From Thermasporomyces sp040195635 (GTDB taxonomy: Bacteria > Actinomycetota > Actinomycetes > Propionibacteriales > Actinopolymorphaceae), in assembly GCF_040195635.1 (NCBI RefSeq), contig NZ_JBEFTX010000021.1:62001-126000 (forward strand): 64,000 bases of DNA, read 5' to 3'. Below the pieces are notes generated by a model, which was not told the origin of the DNA, searched no databases, and saw only the letters and a list, made by a program, of their open reading frames with translations. Position numbers and translations under genes: made by a program. The stretch's first letter is position 1, and each line of letters starts with the position of its first letter. Below, one piece after another: positions 19,757-27,765 of the stretch.

Positions 19757-21132
19757 GACGCCGGCTCGCCCTCCTGGTCGGGGCCACCACGAGTCTGGTA
19801 CTCGCGGCGTTCCTCATTCCCCTCGGGCTGCTCCTCCAGCAGGTCGCGGCCGACCGGGCTGTGGGCGAGGCGACCCGGGAGGCCGAGTCGGTCGTCCCGC
19901 TGGTCGCGACCTTGGACCGGTCGACGCTGGCCTCGACACTGGAGCTGCGCAGCGCCGACGACGTGAGCAGAGTCCCCGTCACGGTGTTCCTCCCTGACGG
20001 GACCGTTCTCGGCGATGACGTACGACGGTCCCCTGCCGTCGACCTCGCGCAGCAGGGTCGCAGCATCACCGCGGTCGCGCCCGGCGGTCGCGAGGTGCTC
20101 ATCGCCGCGCTCGGGCTGCCGGACGGAACGGCCGTCGTGCGGTCGTACATCTCGGACGCACAGCTGCGGGTGGGCGTCACGCGCGCGTGACTGATCCTGG
20201 GGCTACTCGGCGCCGGCCTGCTCGTGCTCGGCCTGGTGGTCGCGGACCGGCTCGCGCGGTCGACCGTACGTTCGCTGCACGATCTCGACGCGGTGGCCCG
20301 CCGGCTCGGCGACGGCGATCTCGACGCCCGCGCACGACCAGCGAGCGTCCCGGAGCTGAGTGAGGTCGGTACGACTCTCAACGCACTGGCTGGCCGGATC
20401 CGGGAGCTCCTCACGCGCGAACGCGAGTCGGTCGCGGACCTGTCCCATCGGATTCGTACACCTCTGACCGTGCTGCGGATCGAGGCCGAGGCCCTGACCT
20501 CCGCCGAAGCCGCCCGGCTGACCAGCGCGGTCGACGCCCTGGAACGCGCTGTCGACCAGGCGATCATCGAGGCGCGACGCGGGGTCACAGACCGGGGAGT
20601 GGCATCCGGCGGGCCGGTGTGTGACGCGGTGTCGGTGGTGTACGACAGGATCGGGTTCTGGCAGGTCCTGGCCGAGGAGGAGGGCCGCGAGGTCGCCACG
20701 GACGTGCCCACGACGCTCCTGCCGGTGGGTCTGTCGGCCGGGGACCTTGCCGCACTCGTCGACGCCCTGCTGGGCAACGTGTTCGCGCACACTCCAGAAG
20801 GCACGGCCTTCGCGGTACGACTGTGCGGAATGCCCGCGGGCGGCGTCGTCCTGACCGTCGGCGATGCCGGACCGGGCATCCCGCCTGGCGCCGTGGTCCT
20901 TGATCGGGGTGCGAGCGGTGGCGGGTCGACCGGTCTCGGATTGGACATCGTCCGGCGTACGGCAGAAGCCTCGGGAGGGCACATCGCGCTCGGAGCCTCT
21001 CCCCTGGGCGGCCTCGAGGTCACCGTCGAGATGGGTCCACCGGGAGCAGGGCGCGCAGGCCCGCCGCCACCTCCGCCACCCTCGGTCGACCACCGGGTAG
21101 CGGATCCAGGCATGCCGTCACCAGGTCGGTGA
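19753..21132 (+). pseudogene. Sensor histidine kinase interrupted by an in-frame stop
   Basis: Partner of the response regulator. The first segment (19753-20190) encodes helix 1 (LALLVGATTSLVLAAFLIPLG) and the extracellular sensor, ending VGVTRA. A TGA at 20188-20190 then falls just before helix 2 (LILGLLGAGLLVLGLVVADRL). The same frame resumes after it and contains HAMP, the H-box LSHRIRTPL, the N-box GNVFAHTPEG, G1 VGDAGPGIP and G2 STGLGLDIV. Homologues commonly have Trp at the stop position, so TGG to TGA is the simplest change. A fragment from an internal start (about 20224) would lack the sensor. The final ~100 nt overlap the opposite-strand kinase gene. A sequencing error is possible. 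Confidence 0.8.
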
Positions 21133-21814
21133 GGCGTCGAGGCAGCCGGCGTCCGATCGGGTCGACCTTCCGGTGCATCTGCGGGAAGTGGTCACCGCCC
21201 GCGTCGGGGAACGGCCGTCTCCGGGTCGCGGCACGGTAGAGCACCCCGCCCATCCCCCACACGTCGGTCGCCGGACTCACGTCGGCCCCACGTGCCTGCT
21301 CCGGCGCGAGGTACTCAGGGGTGCCCTGCCCGGCGGGACTCGGCCCGGGCGACTGCGCGAGGCCGAGGTCGAACACCTTGAGCAGCCCGGCCGCCACCAC
21401 CAGGTTCGACGGCTTGAGGTCGAGGTGCAGCGTGCCGTGGCGATGGAGGTACGCAAGGGCCGCACACAGCTGGCTCCCCAGCCGGGCGAGGTCGGGGACA
21501 GCCAGACCGGTACGCCGGTCGAGGACCAGCCGGCTGAGGGTGTGCCCGGGCAGCACCTCCAGGATCACGGTCGGACGCGGTGCCTCCCGCACGTCGTACG
21601 CCCGGACCAGGTGGGGATGGGTGAATCGCTGGAGGAGCCGACCCTCGGTGAGCAGCCGGTCGACGACTGCCTGGTCGCGCAGTCGGTATCCGCGGACCGA
21701 CTTCGCGACGCACAGACAGTCGCGCTCGGCGCTGTGGACCAGGCGTACGTCGTAGTCGTGGTTGCGACTCAGCAGTTGGACCGGCTGGTAGTCCGGTGGC
21801 AGCGGACGACTCAT
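21020..21814 (-). CDS. Stand-alone serine/threonine protein kinase
   Basis: Hanks-type kinase of 264 aa with no membrane segment or sensor domain. Expected active-site features are present: Lys in LCVAKSVRG, a helix-C Glu in LLTEGRLLQRF, the catalytic loop HLDLKPSNLVV (Asp, Lys and Asn kept, HRD Arg replaced by Leu), DLG in place of DFG (KVFDLGLAQ), and the activation segment end GTPEYLAPEQA. It starts at ATG 21814 in an ATGA overlap with the ABC exporter, so it is the last gene of a peptide-exporter-kinase operon. Its likely substrate is the exporter or the Ser/Thr-rich peptide (inference). Its 3' end overlaps the opposing histidine kinase gene. Confidence 0.88.
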   Translation of the reverse strand: MSRPLPPDYQPVQLLSRNHDYDVRLVHSAERDCLCVAKSVRGYRLRDQAVVDRLLTEGRLLQRFTHPHLVRAYDVREAPRPTVILEVLPGHTLSRLVLDRRTGLAVPDLARLGSQLCAALAYLHRHGTLHLDLKPSNLVVAAGLLKVFDLGLAQSPGPSPAGQGTPEYLAPEQARGADVSPATDVWGMGGVLYRAATRRRPFPDAGGDHFPQMHRKVDPIGRRLPRRLTDLVTACLDPLPGGRPRVAEVAAGLRALLPVDPSRR

Positions 21815-23673
21815 CGGACCGGGGCCGATCGCGCTGCCGCTGGCGGCTGCGGCGAAGCGAGCGGCTGCGGCGAGGTGGGCCCGGCCGGCGGGCGGTGCTC
21901 GGCGACAATGTGTCCCCGGTCGAGGACCATCGTGCGGTCCGCGAGTGCGGCGAGCGACCGGTCGTGGGTGATGAGCAGCGTGGTACGCCCGGCCATCAGG
22001 CGGCGCAACGGCGCGATGACGGCGCGGGCAGCCGGCGCGTCGAGACTGGCCGTGGGTTCGTCGAGGATCAGCAAGGGCGCGGGCCGGATGAGCGCACGCG
22101 CGATCGCGAGCCGTTGGCGCTGGCCGCCGGAGAGTCGGCGGCCGCGCTGGCCCACCCGCGTGAGGTAGCCATCCGGCAGCTCCCGGACGAAGCCGTCGGC
22201 ATGGGCGGCGACGGCCGCCCGGAACACCTCCGGCGGACCGGCGGCGGGTGCGCCGTAGGAGATGTTCTCGGCGACGGTCCGGTCGAACAGCATCGTCTCC
22301 TGCAGGACGACGGCCACCTGGGCGCGCAGGGACTCCAGGTCGAGGTCGCGGATGTCGGTCCCGTCGATGAGTACCACCCCCGAGTCGGGGTCGGCCCAGC
22401 GCAGCAGCAGCCGTGTCAACGTGGACTTGCCGGCACCGTTAGGCCCCATCACGGCGACCGTCTCACCCGGTGCGATCCGCAGGTCGATCCCGTGGAGCGC
22501 GGCACGCTCGGCACCCGGGTAGCGGAACGTCACGCCGTCCAGGTGCACGTCGTGCGAACCATGCACGAACGGCACGGCGCGCGGCGACTGCTCCACGTCC
22601 GGCGCGTGATCCAGCAACTCCACCAGGCGTTCCGCGCTCGCCGACGCGCCGTAGACCGTGGTGGCGAGCCGCGACGCGCTGCGGATCGGCTGGTAGAGCT
22701 GGGCGAGATAGGCGACGAACGCCAGCAGGCCGCCGATGGTCAAACGCCCCTGCGCGTGTTCCCAGGCGCCGACCGCGAACACCAGCAGGCCGCCCACCGC
22801 CTCGATGACGTCGATGGCTGGTGAGTAGAGCGCGGACATCCGGTTCGCCGCGAGTCCGGCGGCCATCCGGGCGCGACCTTCCGCATGCAGCCGGCCAGCC
22901 TCGGCGCGTTCCTGCCCGTACGCCTGCACCAGCGGGATGTTCGCGAGGGTCTCCTCAGCGACCGCGGCTACTCCCCCGGTACGACGCCGCTTCTCCCGCG
23001 ACGCCGTCCTGATCTGACGCGAGAAGTGCCGGGCGACCCACCAGAACAGCGGGACGACGACGAACGCCAGCAGCGCCAACTCCCACCGCAGGTAGAGCGC
23101 GAGCCCGGCGAAGACGAGGATGCGGACGGCGTAGGAGGCCGACCGCGTGACGCCACTGACGACGAGGCGTTCGATGGCGCTGACGTCGTTGGTGAGCCGG
23201 GACACGACATCACCCGCGCGGTACCGCTCGAAGAACGCCAGCGGCAGGCGGAGCACGTGCACGAACACCGCGTCGCGCAGGCGCAGCAGGAAGCGTTCGG
23301 CCAGCCAGGCCGACACCGCACTCGAGGCGTACGACACGACTCCGGCGACAAGCGTGACACCGAGCAATGCCCCACCCAGCACCCACAAGGCGTCCAGTTG
23401 CCGGCCGACGAGCACCGTGTCGATGATGTGCTTGAAGACCCAGATCGACGCGGCCGCCGTCAGCGGGGTGAGAGCAACGAAGAGCAGACTGGCCGCGAGG
23501 ACCTTCCGGTCAGGTCGTGCGTACGGCCAGAAGCGGGTGAAGATCTCCCGCACCCTGAGCACCGGGGCGGCGGCGACGATCCCGCCCGAGCCCTCGGGCA
23601 CCGTGACGAGGCGCGCCAGGCGCAGGTGGAGCCGGCGGAATCGCTCCCGCCGGCTCCGAGACTCCTGGACCAT
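21811..23673 (-). CDS. ABC exporter, fused membrane and ATPase domains
   Basis: Half-transporter of the MsbA/lipid-peptide exporter class, 620 aa. The N-terminal ~60 residues are basic and cytoplasmic; six membrane helices span about 70-340. The nucleotide-binding domain (about 375-600) has Walker A GPNGAGKST, Q-loop VVLQETMLF, signature RLSGGQRQRLAI, Walker B LLILDEPTASLD and the switch His in LLITHDRSL. No peptidase C39 domain, so it does not itself trim a leader. ATG 23671-23673 directly follows the stop of the 42-aa peptide gene (TGAATG), and the stop overlaps the kinase start. It is therefore probably dedicated to a product of this operon, acting as a homodimer. Confidence 0.92.
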   Translation of the reverse strand: MVQESRSRRERFRRLHLRLARLVTVPEGSGGIVAAAPVLRVREIFTRFWPYARPDRKVLAASLLFVALTPLTAAASIWVFKHIIDTVLVGRQLDALWVLGGALLGVTLVAGVVSYASSAVSAWLAERFLLRLRDAVFVHVLRLPLAFFERYRAGDVVSRLTNDVSAIERLVVSGVTRSASYAVRILVFAGLALYLRWELALLAFVVVPLFWWVARHFSRQIRTASREKRRRTGGVAAVAEETLANIPLVQAYGQERAEAGRLHAEGRARMAAGLAANRMSALYSPAIDVIEAVGGLLVFAVGAWEHAQGRLTIGGLLAFVAYLAQLYQPIRSASRLATTVYGASASAERLVELLDHAPDVEQSPRAVPFVHGSHDVHLDGVTFRYPGAERAALHGIDLRIAPGETVAVMGPNGAGKSTLTRLLLRWADPDSGVVLIDGTDIRDLDLESLRAQVAVVLQETMLFDRTVAENISYGAPAAGPPEVFRAAVAAHADGFVRELPDGYLTRVGQRGRRLSGGQRQRLAIARALIRPAPLLILDEPTASLDAPAARAVIAPLRRLMAGRTTLLITHDRSLAALADRTMVLDRGHIVAEHRPPAGPTSPQPLASPQPPAAARSAPVR

Positions 23674-23802
23674 TCAGCTCGTCCCCGTCGTACGGCTCTG
23701 CTTGGACCGCTTCGACTTTCCGGAACGGCCGGTACGCGTACGGGTCTGGGACTTCGCGCTGCGACCGCTCAGTGCGGCCCCCAGGTCGGTGAACAGACGC
23801 AT
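23674..23802 (-). CDS. 42-residue basic Ser/Thr-rich peptide heading the ABC exporter-kinase operon
   Basis: ATG 23802 is preceded by GAGAGGCGATTTCG, a good ribosome site, and the stop abuts the exporter ATG. The first 13 residues (MRLFTDLGAALSG) are amphipathic, like a short leader; the remainder alternates Ser/Thr with Arg/Lys/Gln and has no Cys. The layout recalls RamS-type operons, where a peptide of similar length (MNLFDLQ...) is encoded with a kinase-containing modifier and ABC transporters. Here there is no cyclase and no Cys, so a lanthipeptide is unlikely. It could be a phosphorylated or exported peptide, or only a small accessory protein. That it is a gene is supported by ribosome site and spacing; its function is open. 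Confidence 0.62.
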   Translation of the reverse strand: MRLFTDLGAALSGRSAKSQTRTRTGRSGKSKRSKQSRTTGTS

Positions 23803-23891
23803 CGAAATCGCCTCTCTCACAGGTTGTTCCCTCGCGTTTCGAGGGCCTGCATCGAGACTTGTGCGCGTCACCGCGAAGGACAACGGGCGAG

Positions 23892-23930
23892 GGTGATCAT
23901 TAGCCTGGCGTTATCCAGCGGCTGATCACC
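23892..23930. promoter_or_regulatory. Inverted repeat upstream of the peptide-exporter-kinase operon
   Basis: GGTGATCA (23892-23899) and TGATCACC (23923-23930) are perfect 8-bp arms. Inside them CTGG and CCAG form a second, nested pair. It lies 90-128 nt upstream of ATG 23802, where a promoter or operator is expected. Confidence 0.5.
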
Positions 23931-23947
23931 GGTTAGTGCGCCGCGGC

Positions 23948-24067
23948 GTTCGCGTGAGGTGCCTCATCCAACGGCGGTTCGGATGAGGGCGCCCCTCACC
24001 CCATAGGTTCGCGTGAGGGTGCCCCTCATCCAACGACCGTTCGCCTGAAGGCGCCCCTCATCCCACG
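23948..24067. repeat. Four tandem ~30-nt hyphenated palindromes
   Basis: Four imperfect direct repeats begin at 23948, 23977, 24007 and 24039 with the pattern GTTCGCGTGAGG-N-GCCCCTCATCC. Each unit contains its own dyad (TGAGGG facing CCCTCA around a short GC centre), so each can fold or bind a dimeric protein. The array sits between the stop of the quinone oxidoreductase gene and the upstream region of the peptide-exporter-kinase operon. It could be a multi-site operator or stacked terminators for the leftward oxidoreductase transcript. No coding frame is plausible here. Confidence 0.75.
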
Positions 24068-24080
24068 CGAGGCAGCGCCC

Positions 24081-25049
24081 TCACGGCGTCAGGACGACCT
24101 TGCCGAAGATCTCGCCTGCGGCCATCGCCGACAGTCCCTTGCGCGCATCGGACAGCGGCAGCACCTGGTCGACCAGTGGGCGTACGCCGGTCTCGTGGCA
24201 CAGGCGCAGCAGTCCGGCGAGCTCGTCCCGCGTCCCCATCGTCGAGCCCACGACCCGCAGCTGGAGGAAGAAGACCCGGTTGAGGTCGGCCGGCGGATTC
24301 GGGCCACTCGTCGCTCCAGACACGACCAGCGTTCCGCCCGGGCGGAGGGACTTCAGCGAATGGCTCCACGTCGCCTCACCGACGGTCTCCATCACCGCGT
24401 CGACGCGTTCGGGCAGCCGGGCGCCGGGCTCGAAGGCCGCGTCGGCTCCGAGCTGGTCGACGGCACGGGCGCGTTTCGCCTCGTCGCGGCTCGTCACCCA
24501 CACCCGGTGCCCGGTCGCCTTGGCCAGGGTGACTAGCGCGGTGGAGACGCCGCCGCCCGCACCCTGGACCAGCACGGTGCCGCCGGGGCGGAGACCGGAC
24601 TGGACGAAGAGCATGCGGTAGGCCGTGAGCCACGACGTCGGCAGGCAGGCCGCCTCCTCGAAGCTCAGCGACGCCGGCTTGGGTACCAGATTGGCGCGCG
24701 GCACGGCGACCCGCTCGGCGAGGGTTCCAGGATGACGCTCCGACAGCAGCGACCGGCGCGGGTCCAGCGTCTCGTCGCCACGCCAGTCCGGAGAGCTGAT
24801 CACGCCGTGGACGACGACCTCGTTGCCGTCCTCGTCGACCCCGGCGGCGTCGGTGCCGAGGACCATCGGCAGCTGCTTCTCCGCCAGGCCGACCCCTCGC
24901 AGCGACCACAGGTCGTGGTGGTTGAGCGCGGCCGCCCGGACCGTGACTGTGGTCCAACCGTCGCCGGGCTCGGGCTCGGGTCGCTCACCGACCTCCAGGC
25001 CGGCTACCGGATCGTTCGGGTCGATGCGTACGGCATAAGCGGCAAACAC
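24081..25049 (-). CDS. Zinc-independent MDR-family quinone oxidoreductase / alcohol dehydrogenase-like protein
   Basis: Medium-chain dehydrogenase/reductase of 322 aa using NADPH. The N-terminal GroES-like fold (about 1-120) contains AAALNHHDLWSLRG and LGTDAAGVDEDG. The Rossmann part carries VLVQGAGGGVSTALVTLAKATGHRVWVTS, split here as QGAGGGVSTALV, the nucleotide-binding GxGxxG-type motif, and DAVMETVGEATWSHSLKSL. The four-Cys structural-zinc loop is absent, as in quinone oxidoreductases. A single-gene unit; it ends 14 nt before the palindrome array. Start ATG 25049 is 48 nt from the 91-nt hairpin element. Substrate unknown. Confidence 0.85.
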   Translation of the reverse strand: MFAAYAVRIDPNDPVAGLEVGERPEPEPGDGWTTVTVRAAALNHHDLWSLRGVGLAEKQLPMVLGTDAAGVDEDGNEVVVHGVISSPDWRGDETLDPRRSLLSERHPGTLAERVAVPRANLVPKPASLSFEEAACLPTSWLTAYRMLFVQSGLRPGGTVLVQGAGGGVSTALVTLAKATGHRVWVTSRDEAKRARAVDQLGADAAFEPGARLPERVDAVMETVGEATWSHSLKSLRPGGTLVVSGATSGPNPPADLNRVFFLQLRVVGSTMGTRDELAGLLRLCHETGVRPLVDQVLPLSDARKGLSAMAAGEIFGKVVLTP

Positions 25050-25097
25050 ACCCTGACCCTACCCATCACCGGGGCCCAGCTGGGGTCGGCGAGCCCG

Positions 25098-25188
25098 GCA
25101 AATGACCACGTTGGGCATGCCTGTGGTGGCCGTCCATGCGTACATGCCTGGTCCGGGTGCCACTCGCATGCCCAGCGTGGTCATTTGC
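25098..25188. repeat. 91-nt dispersed hairpin element, copy 1
   Basis: Arms 25098-25120 (GCAAATGACCACGTTGGGCA...) and 25166-25188 are inverted repeats with 22 of 23 positions paired. The element fills the gap between two leftward genes. A second copy of exactly the same length lies at 50201-50291. Termini are conserved and the centre diverges. It is like a non-autonomous mobile palindrome (MITE/REP type), with no ORF inside. Confidence 0.85.
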
Positions 25189-25203
25189 AAGCCACCGGCG
25201 GCG

Positions 25204-26511
25204 TCAGCGCTGGGCGAGGCCTTCGCGGCGAGCGGCGTCGGCGACGGCGGCCGCCACGGCAGGCACCACCCGGGCGTCGAACGGGGACGGGATGATCCGC
25301 GACGGCGCGAGTTCATCGCCCACGAGCTCCGCCAACGCCGCAGCGGCAGCCAGCTTCATCCCCTCGCTGATCTGCCGCGCCCGGACGTCGAGCGCGCCCC
25401 GGAACACACCCGGGAACGCCAGCACGTTGTTGATCTGGTTCGGGAAGTCCGAGCGCCCGGTGGCGACCACCGCCGCATGCCGCGCCGCCACGTCGGGATG
25501 CACCTCGGGGTCGGGGTTCGCGAGCGCGAGCACTACCGAGTCCTCGGCCATCGACGCGACCGTCTCTTCGGCGACCGACCCTCCGGACACCCCGATGAAC
25601 ACGTCGGAACGCCGCATCACGTCGGCCAGCGCGCCGGTACGACGATGCGGGTTCGTCGTCGCGGCAAGGCTTCGCTTCACCGGGTTGAGATCGGTCCGTC
25701 CCTCGTGCAGGGCGCCGCCCCGGTCGGTCACCACGATGTCCTCATACCCCGACGCCAGCAGGATCGCCGCGACCGCGACGCCGGCAGCACCCGCACCGGA
25801 GATCACGACCCTCGTGTCGATCGGCTTGCGCCCGGTCAGCTCCATCGCGTTGGTCAGCGCCGCCAGCACGACGATCGCCGTACCGTGCTGGTCGTCGTGG
25901 AACACCGGGATGTCCAGCCGGTCGCGAAGTCGCCGCTCCACCTCGAAGCACCGCGGGGCCGAGATGTCCTCGAGGTTGATGCCGCCGAACGCCGGTGCCA
26001 GTCGTACGACCGTCTCCACCAGCTCACCGACGTCGGTGCACGCCAGGCAGATCGGCACCGCGTCGACGCCGCCGAACTTCTTGAACAGCAGCGCCTTGCC
26101 CTCCATCACCGGCAACGACGCCTCCGGGCCGATGTCACCCAGGCCGAGCACGGCGGTGCCGTCGGTGACGACCGCGACGGTACGGGACTTCCAGGTGTAG
26201 TCGTGGACGAGCTCGGGCCGCTCCGCGATCGCCGTGCACACCCGCGCCACCCCCGGGGTGTACGCAAGGGACAGGTCATCGCGCCCGCGGACGGGAACCG
26301 TCGACGCGACTTCGAGCTTGCCGCCACGGTGGAACGGGAAGGCCGGGTCGGTGTCGTCGAACGGCACCGGTGGGGTGACACCCAACGTGCCCGGAACCCC
26401 CGGAACCCCCGGTCCCCCCGGTCCCCTCGGTACGGGCGGAACCCCCGGAACCGGCGGAACCTCCGGGACGGGAGCAGTGGCGGACGGATCGGTCAAAGCG
26501 TCAGAAGACAT
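25204..26511 (-). CDS. NAD(P)-dependent malic enzyme
   Basis: Oxidative decarboxylation of malate to pyruvate. From ATG 26511 (MSSDALTDPSA) it has 435 aa, the length of the short bacterial class. Residues about 12-45 are an unusual low-complexity run of Pro-Val-Pro-Gly units coded by GGNACCCCC-type repeats. The catalytic core shows the Tyr motif LAYTPGVA, Lys in VMEGKALLFKKFGG, the metal-binding Asp in HDDQHGTAIV, and the Rossmann motif SGAGAAGVAVAA. No phosphotransacetylase domain follows. It is transcribed away from the amino-acid importer. It may balance the TCA cycle together with kgd, but no physical link is seen. Confidence 0.92.
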   Translation of the reverse strand: MSSDALTDPSATAPVPEVPPVPGVPPVPRGPGGPGVPGVPGTLGVTPPVPFDDTDPAFPFHRGGKLEVASTVPVRGRDDLSLAYTPGVARVCTAIAERPELVHDYTWKSRTVAVVTDGTAVLGLGDIGPEASLPVMEGKALLFKKFGGVDAVPICLACTDVGELVETVVRLAPAFGGINLEDISAPRCFEVERRLRDRLDIPVFHDDQHGTAIVVLAALTNAMELTGRKPIDTRVVISGAGAAGVAVAAILLASGYEDIVVTDRGGALHEGRTDLNPVKRSLAATTNPHRRTGALADVMRRSDVFIGVSGGSVAEETVASMAEDSVVLALANPDPEVHPDVAARHAAVVATGRSDFPNQINNVLAFPGVFRGALDVRARQISEGMKLAAAAALAELVGDELAPSRIIPSPFDARVVPAVAAAVADAARREGLAQR

Positions 26512-26853
26512 GCGGAACCCTGTCCTAGAAGGCGAGGGCGCCGGAAAACGGAACAACCACGAAGAGGGCCCGGCCGGCACCTTGGACGGATGGAACAACA
26601 CGGCCGCGGGCGATCAGGTCCGGGTCGATCGCAATGCCAAACGGGGGTCACCCGTATGGGGAAAGTCTGTCATACCATGTGTCGGCTCCGGGGCGGCAGC
26701 AACCAAGAGCCCACCCGCCGTTGCCGAGCCAATGCCGTGCGTAACGAACGCCCACGGGCGCTGCTTAACAAAGCTGAACAATTCAGATGCGACGCTTCTG
26801 GTCACCACCCCGTCCGGGCGGCGTCGCGCCGTTACGAGAGCAAAGGACGTGTC
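26512..26853. other. Divergent intergenic region, malic enzyme / amino-acid importer
   Basis: 342 bases with no plausible gene. It contains ACGGG-GGTCA-CCCGT (26641-26655), a small inverted repeat, and a relatively AT-rich stretch near 26765-26800 that probably holds the importer promoter. I see no riboswitch motif that I can name. Confidence 0.45.
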
Positions 26854-27765
26854 ATGACAAGGCAGCACATCCGCCGCATTCTTGCCTCCGGCGGCGCCCT
26901 CCTCGCGATCGGCACCACCCTCGCCGGCTGCGGCGGCGATGATCCGTCCGCCACCGAGTCGCCCGAGGCCAAGACGACGCCGGAGTCCGAGCTCGCCGCA
27001 CTCGTCCCCGACTCGATCGCCTCCGACGGCAAGATCCGGGTCGGCACCGACGCGAGCTACGCGCCGAACGAGTTCCTGGACGCCGACGGCAAGACCGTGA
27101 TCGGCATGGACGTCGAACTCTTCGACGCGATCGCCGGCAAGCTCGACCTCGACGTCGAATGGGTGCCCTCGGCGTTCGGCGACATCATCCCCGCCATCCA
27201 GTCGGGCAAATACGAAGCGGGCGTCTCGTCGTTCACGATCAATGCCGAACGCATGGAACAGACGCAGATGATCGCCTACTTCAACTCCCCCATCCAGTGG
27301 GTCACCACCAAGGGCAACCCGAAGAAGGTCGACATCGACAACGCCTGCGGCCTGACGATCGGCGTCCAGAAGGACACCATCGAGGTGCCTGACCTGCAGG
27401 AGCGCTCGAAGAAGTGCGAGGCGGCCGGCGAGCCCGCGATCACGATCAACCAGTACCCCGGCCAGGACACGGTGACCACCAACGTCGTGACCGGCAAGGA
27501 AGACGCGATGACCGCTGACCTGCCGATCGCCGTCTACGCGGTCGAGCAGACCGGCGGCAAGCTGGAGTTGCTGGGTGAGCCCTACGGCAACGCGCCTTAC
27601 GGCATCGCTGTCAACAAGGACGAAACGGAGTTCGCCGAGGCGATCCAGAAGGCCACCCAGGCGATCATCGAGGACGGCACCTACGCCGACATCCTCGGCA
27701 AGTGGGGCAACGACAAGGGCGCCGTCACGGCCGAACAGGTGCAGGTCAACCCCTCGACGCCATGA
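26854..27765 (+). CDS. Substrate-binding lipoprotein of a polar amino-acid ABC importer
   Basis: Extracellular solute-binding protein, family 3, of 303 aa. ATG 26854 follows AAAGGA at normal spacing. The signal peptide ends in a lipobox (TTLAGC, Cys26) that anchors it outside the membrane. The mature domain shows the family pattern IRVGTDASYAPNEFLDADG, VIGMDVELFDAIAGKL, and the C-terminal GIAVNKDETEFAEAIQKA. Specificity is likely a basic or polar amino acid. Permease and ATPase genes follow, the first in an ATGA overlap, so the operon is complete. Confidence 0.93.
   Translation: MTRQHIRRILASGGALLAIGTTLAGCGGDDPSATESPEAKTTPESELAALVPDSIASDGKIRVGTDASYAPNEFLDADGKTVIGMDVELFDAIAGKLDLDVEWVPSAFGDIIPAIQSGKYEAGVSSFTINAERMEQTQMIAYFNSPIQWVTTKGNPKKVDIDNACGLTIGVQKDTIEVPDLQERSKKCEAAGEPAITINQYPGQDTVTTNVVTGKEDAMTADLPIAVYAVEQTGGKLELLGEPYGNAPYGIAVNKDETEFAEAIQKATQAIIEDGTYADILGKWGNDKGAVTAEQVQVNPSTP

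Noticed and set aside
23674..23802. Lanthipeptide (class III) cluster
   Set aside because: The peptide has no Cys, and the kinase has no lyase or cyclase domain, so lanthionine or labionin formation is not supported.
25102..26853. Long upstream extension of the binding-protein frame
   Set aside because: It is antisense to malic enzyme and lacks protein-like composition; the lipoprotein signal peptide and ribosome site fix the start at 26854.
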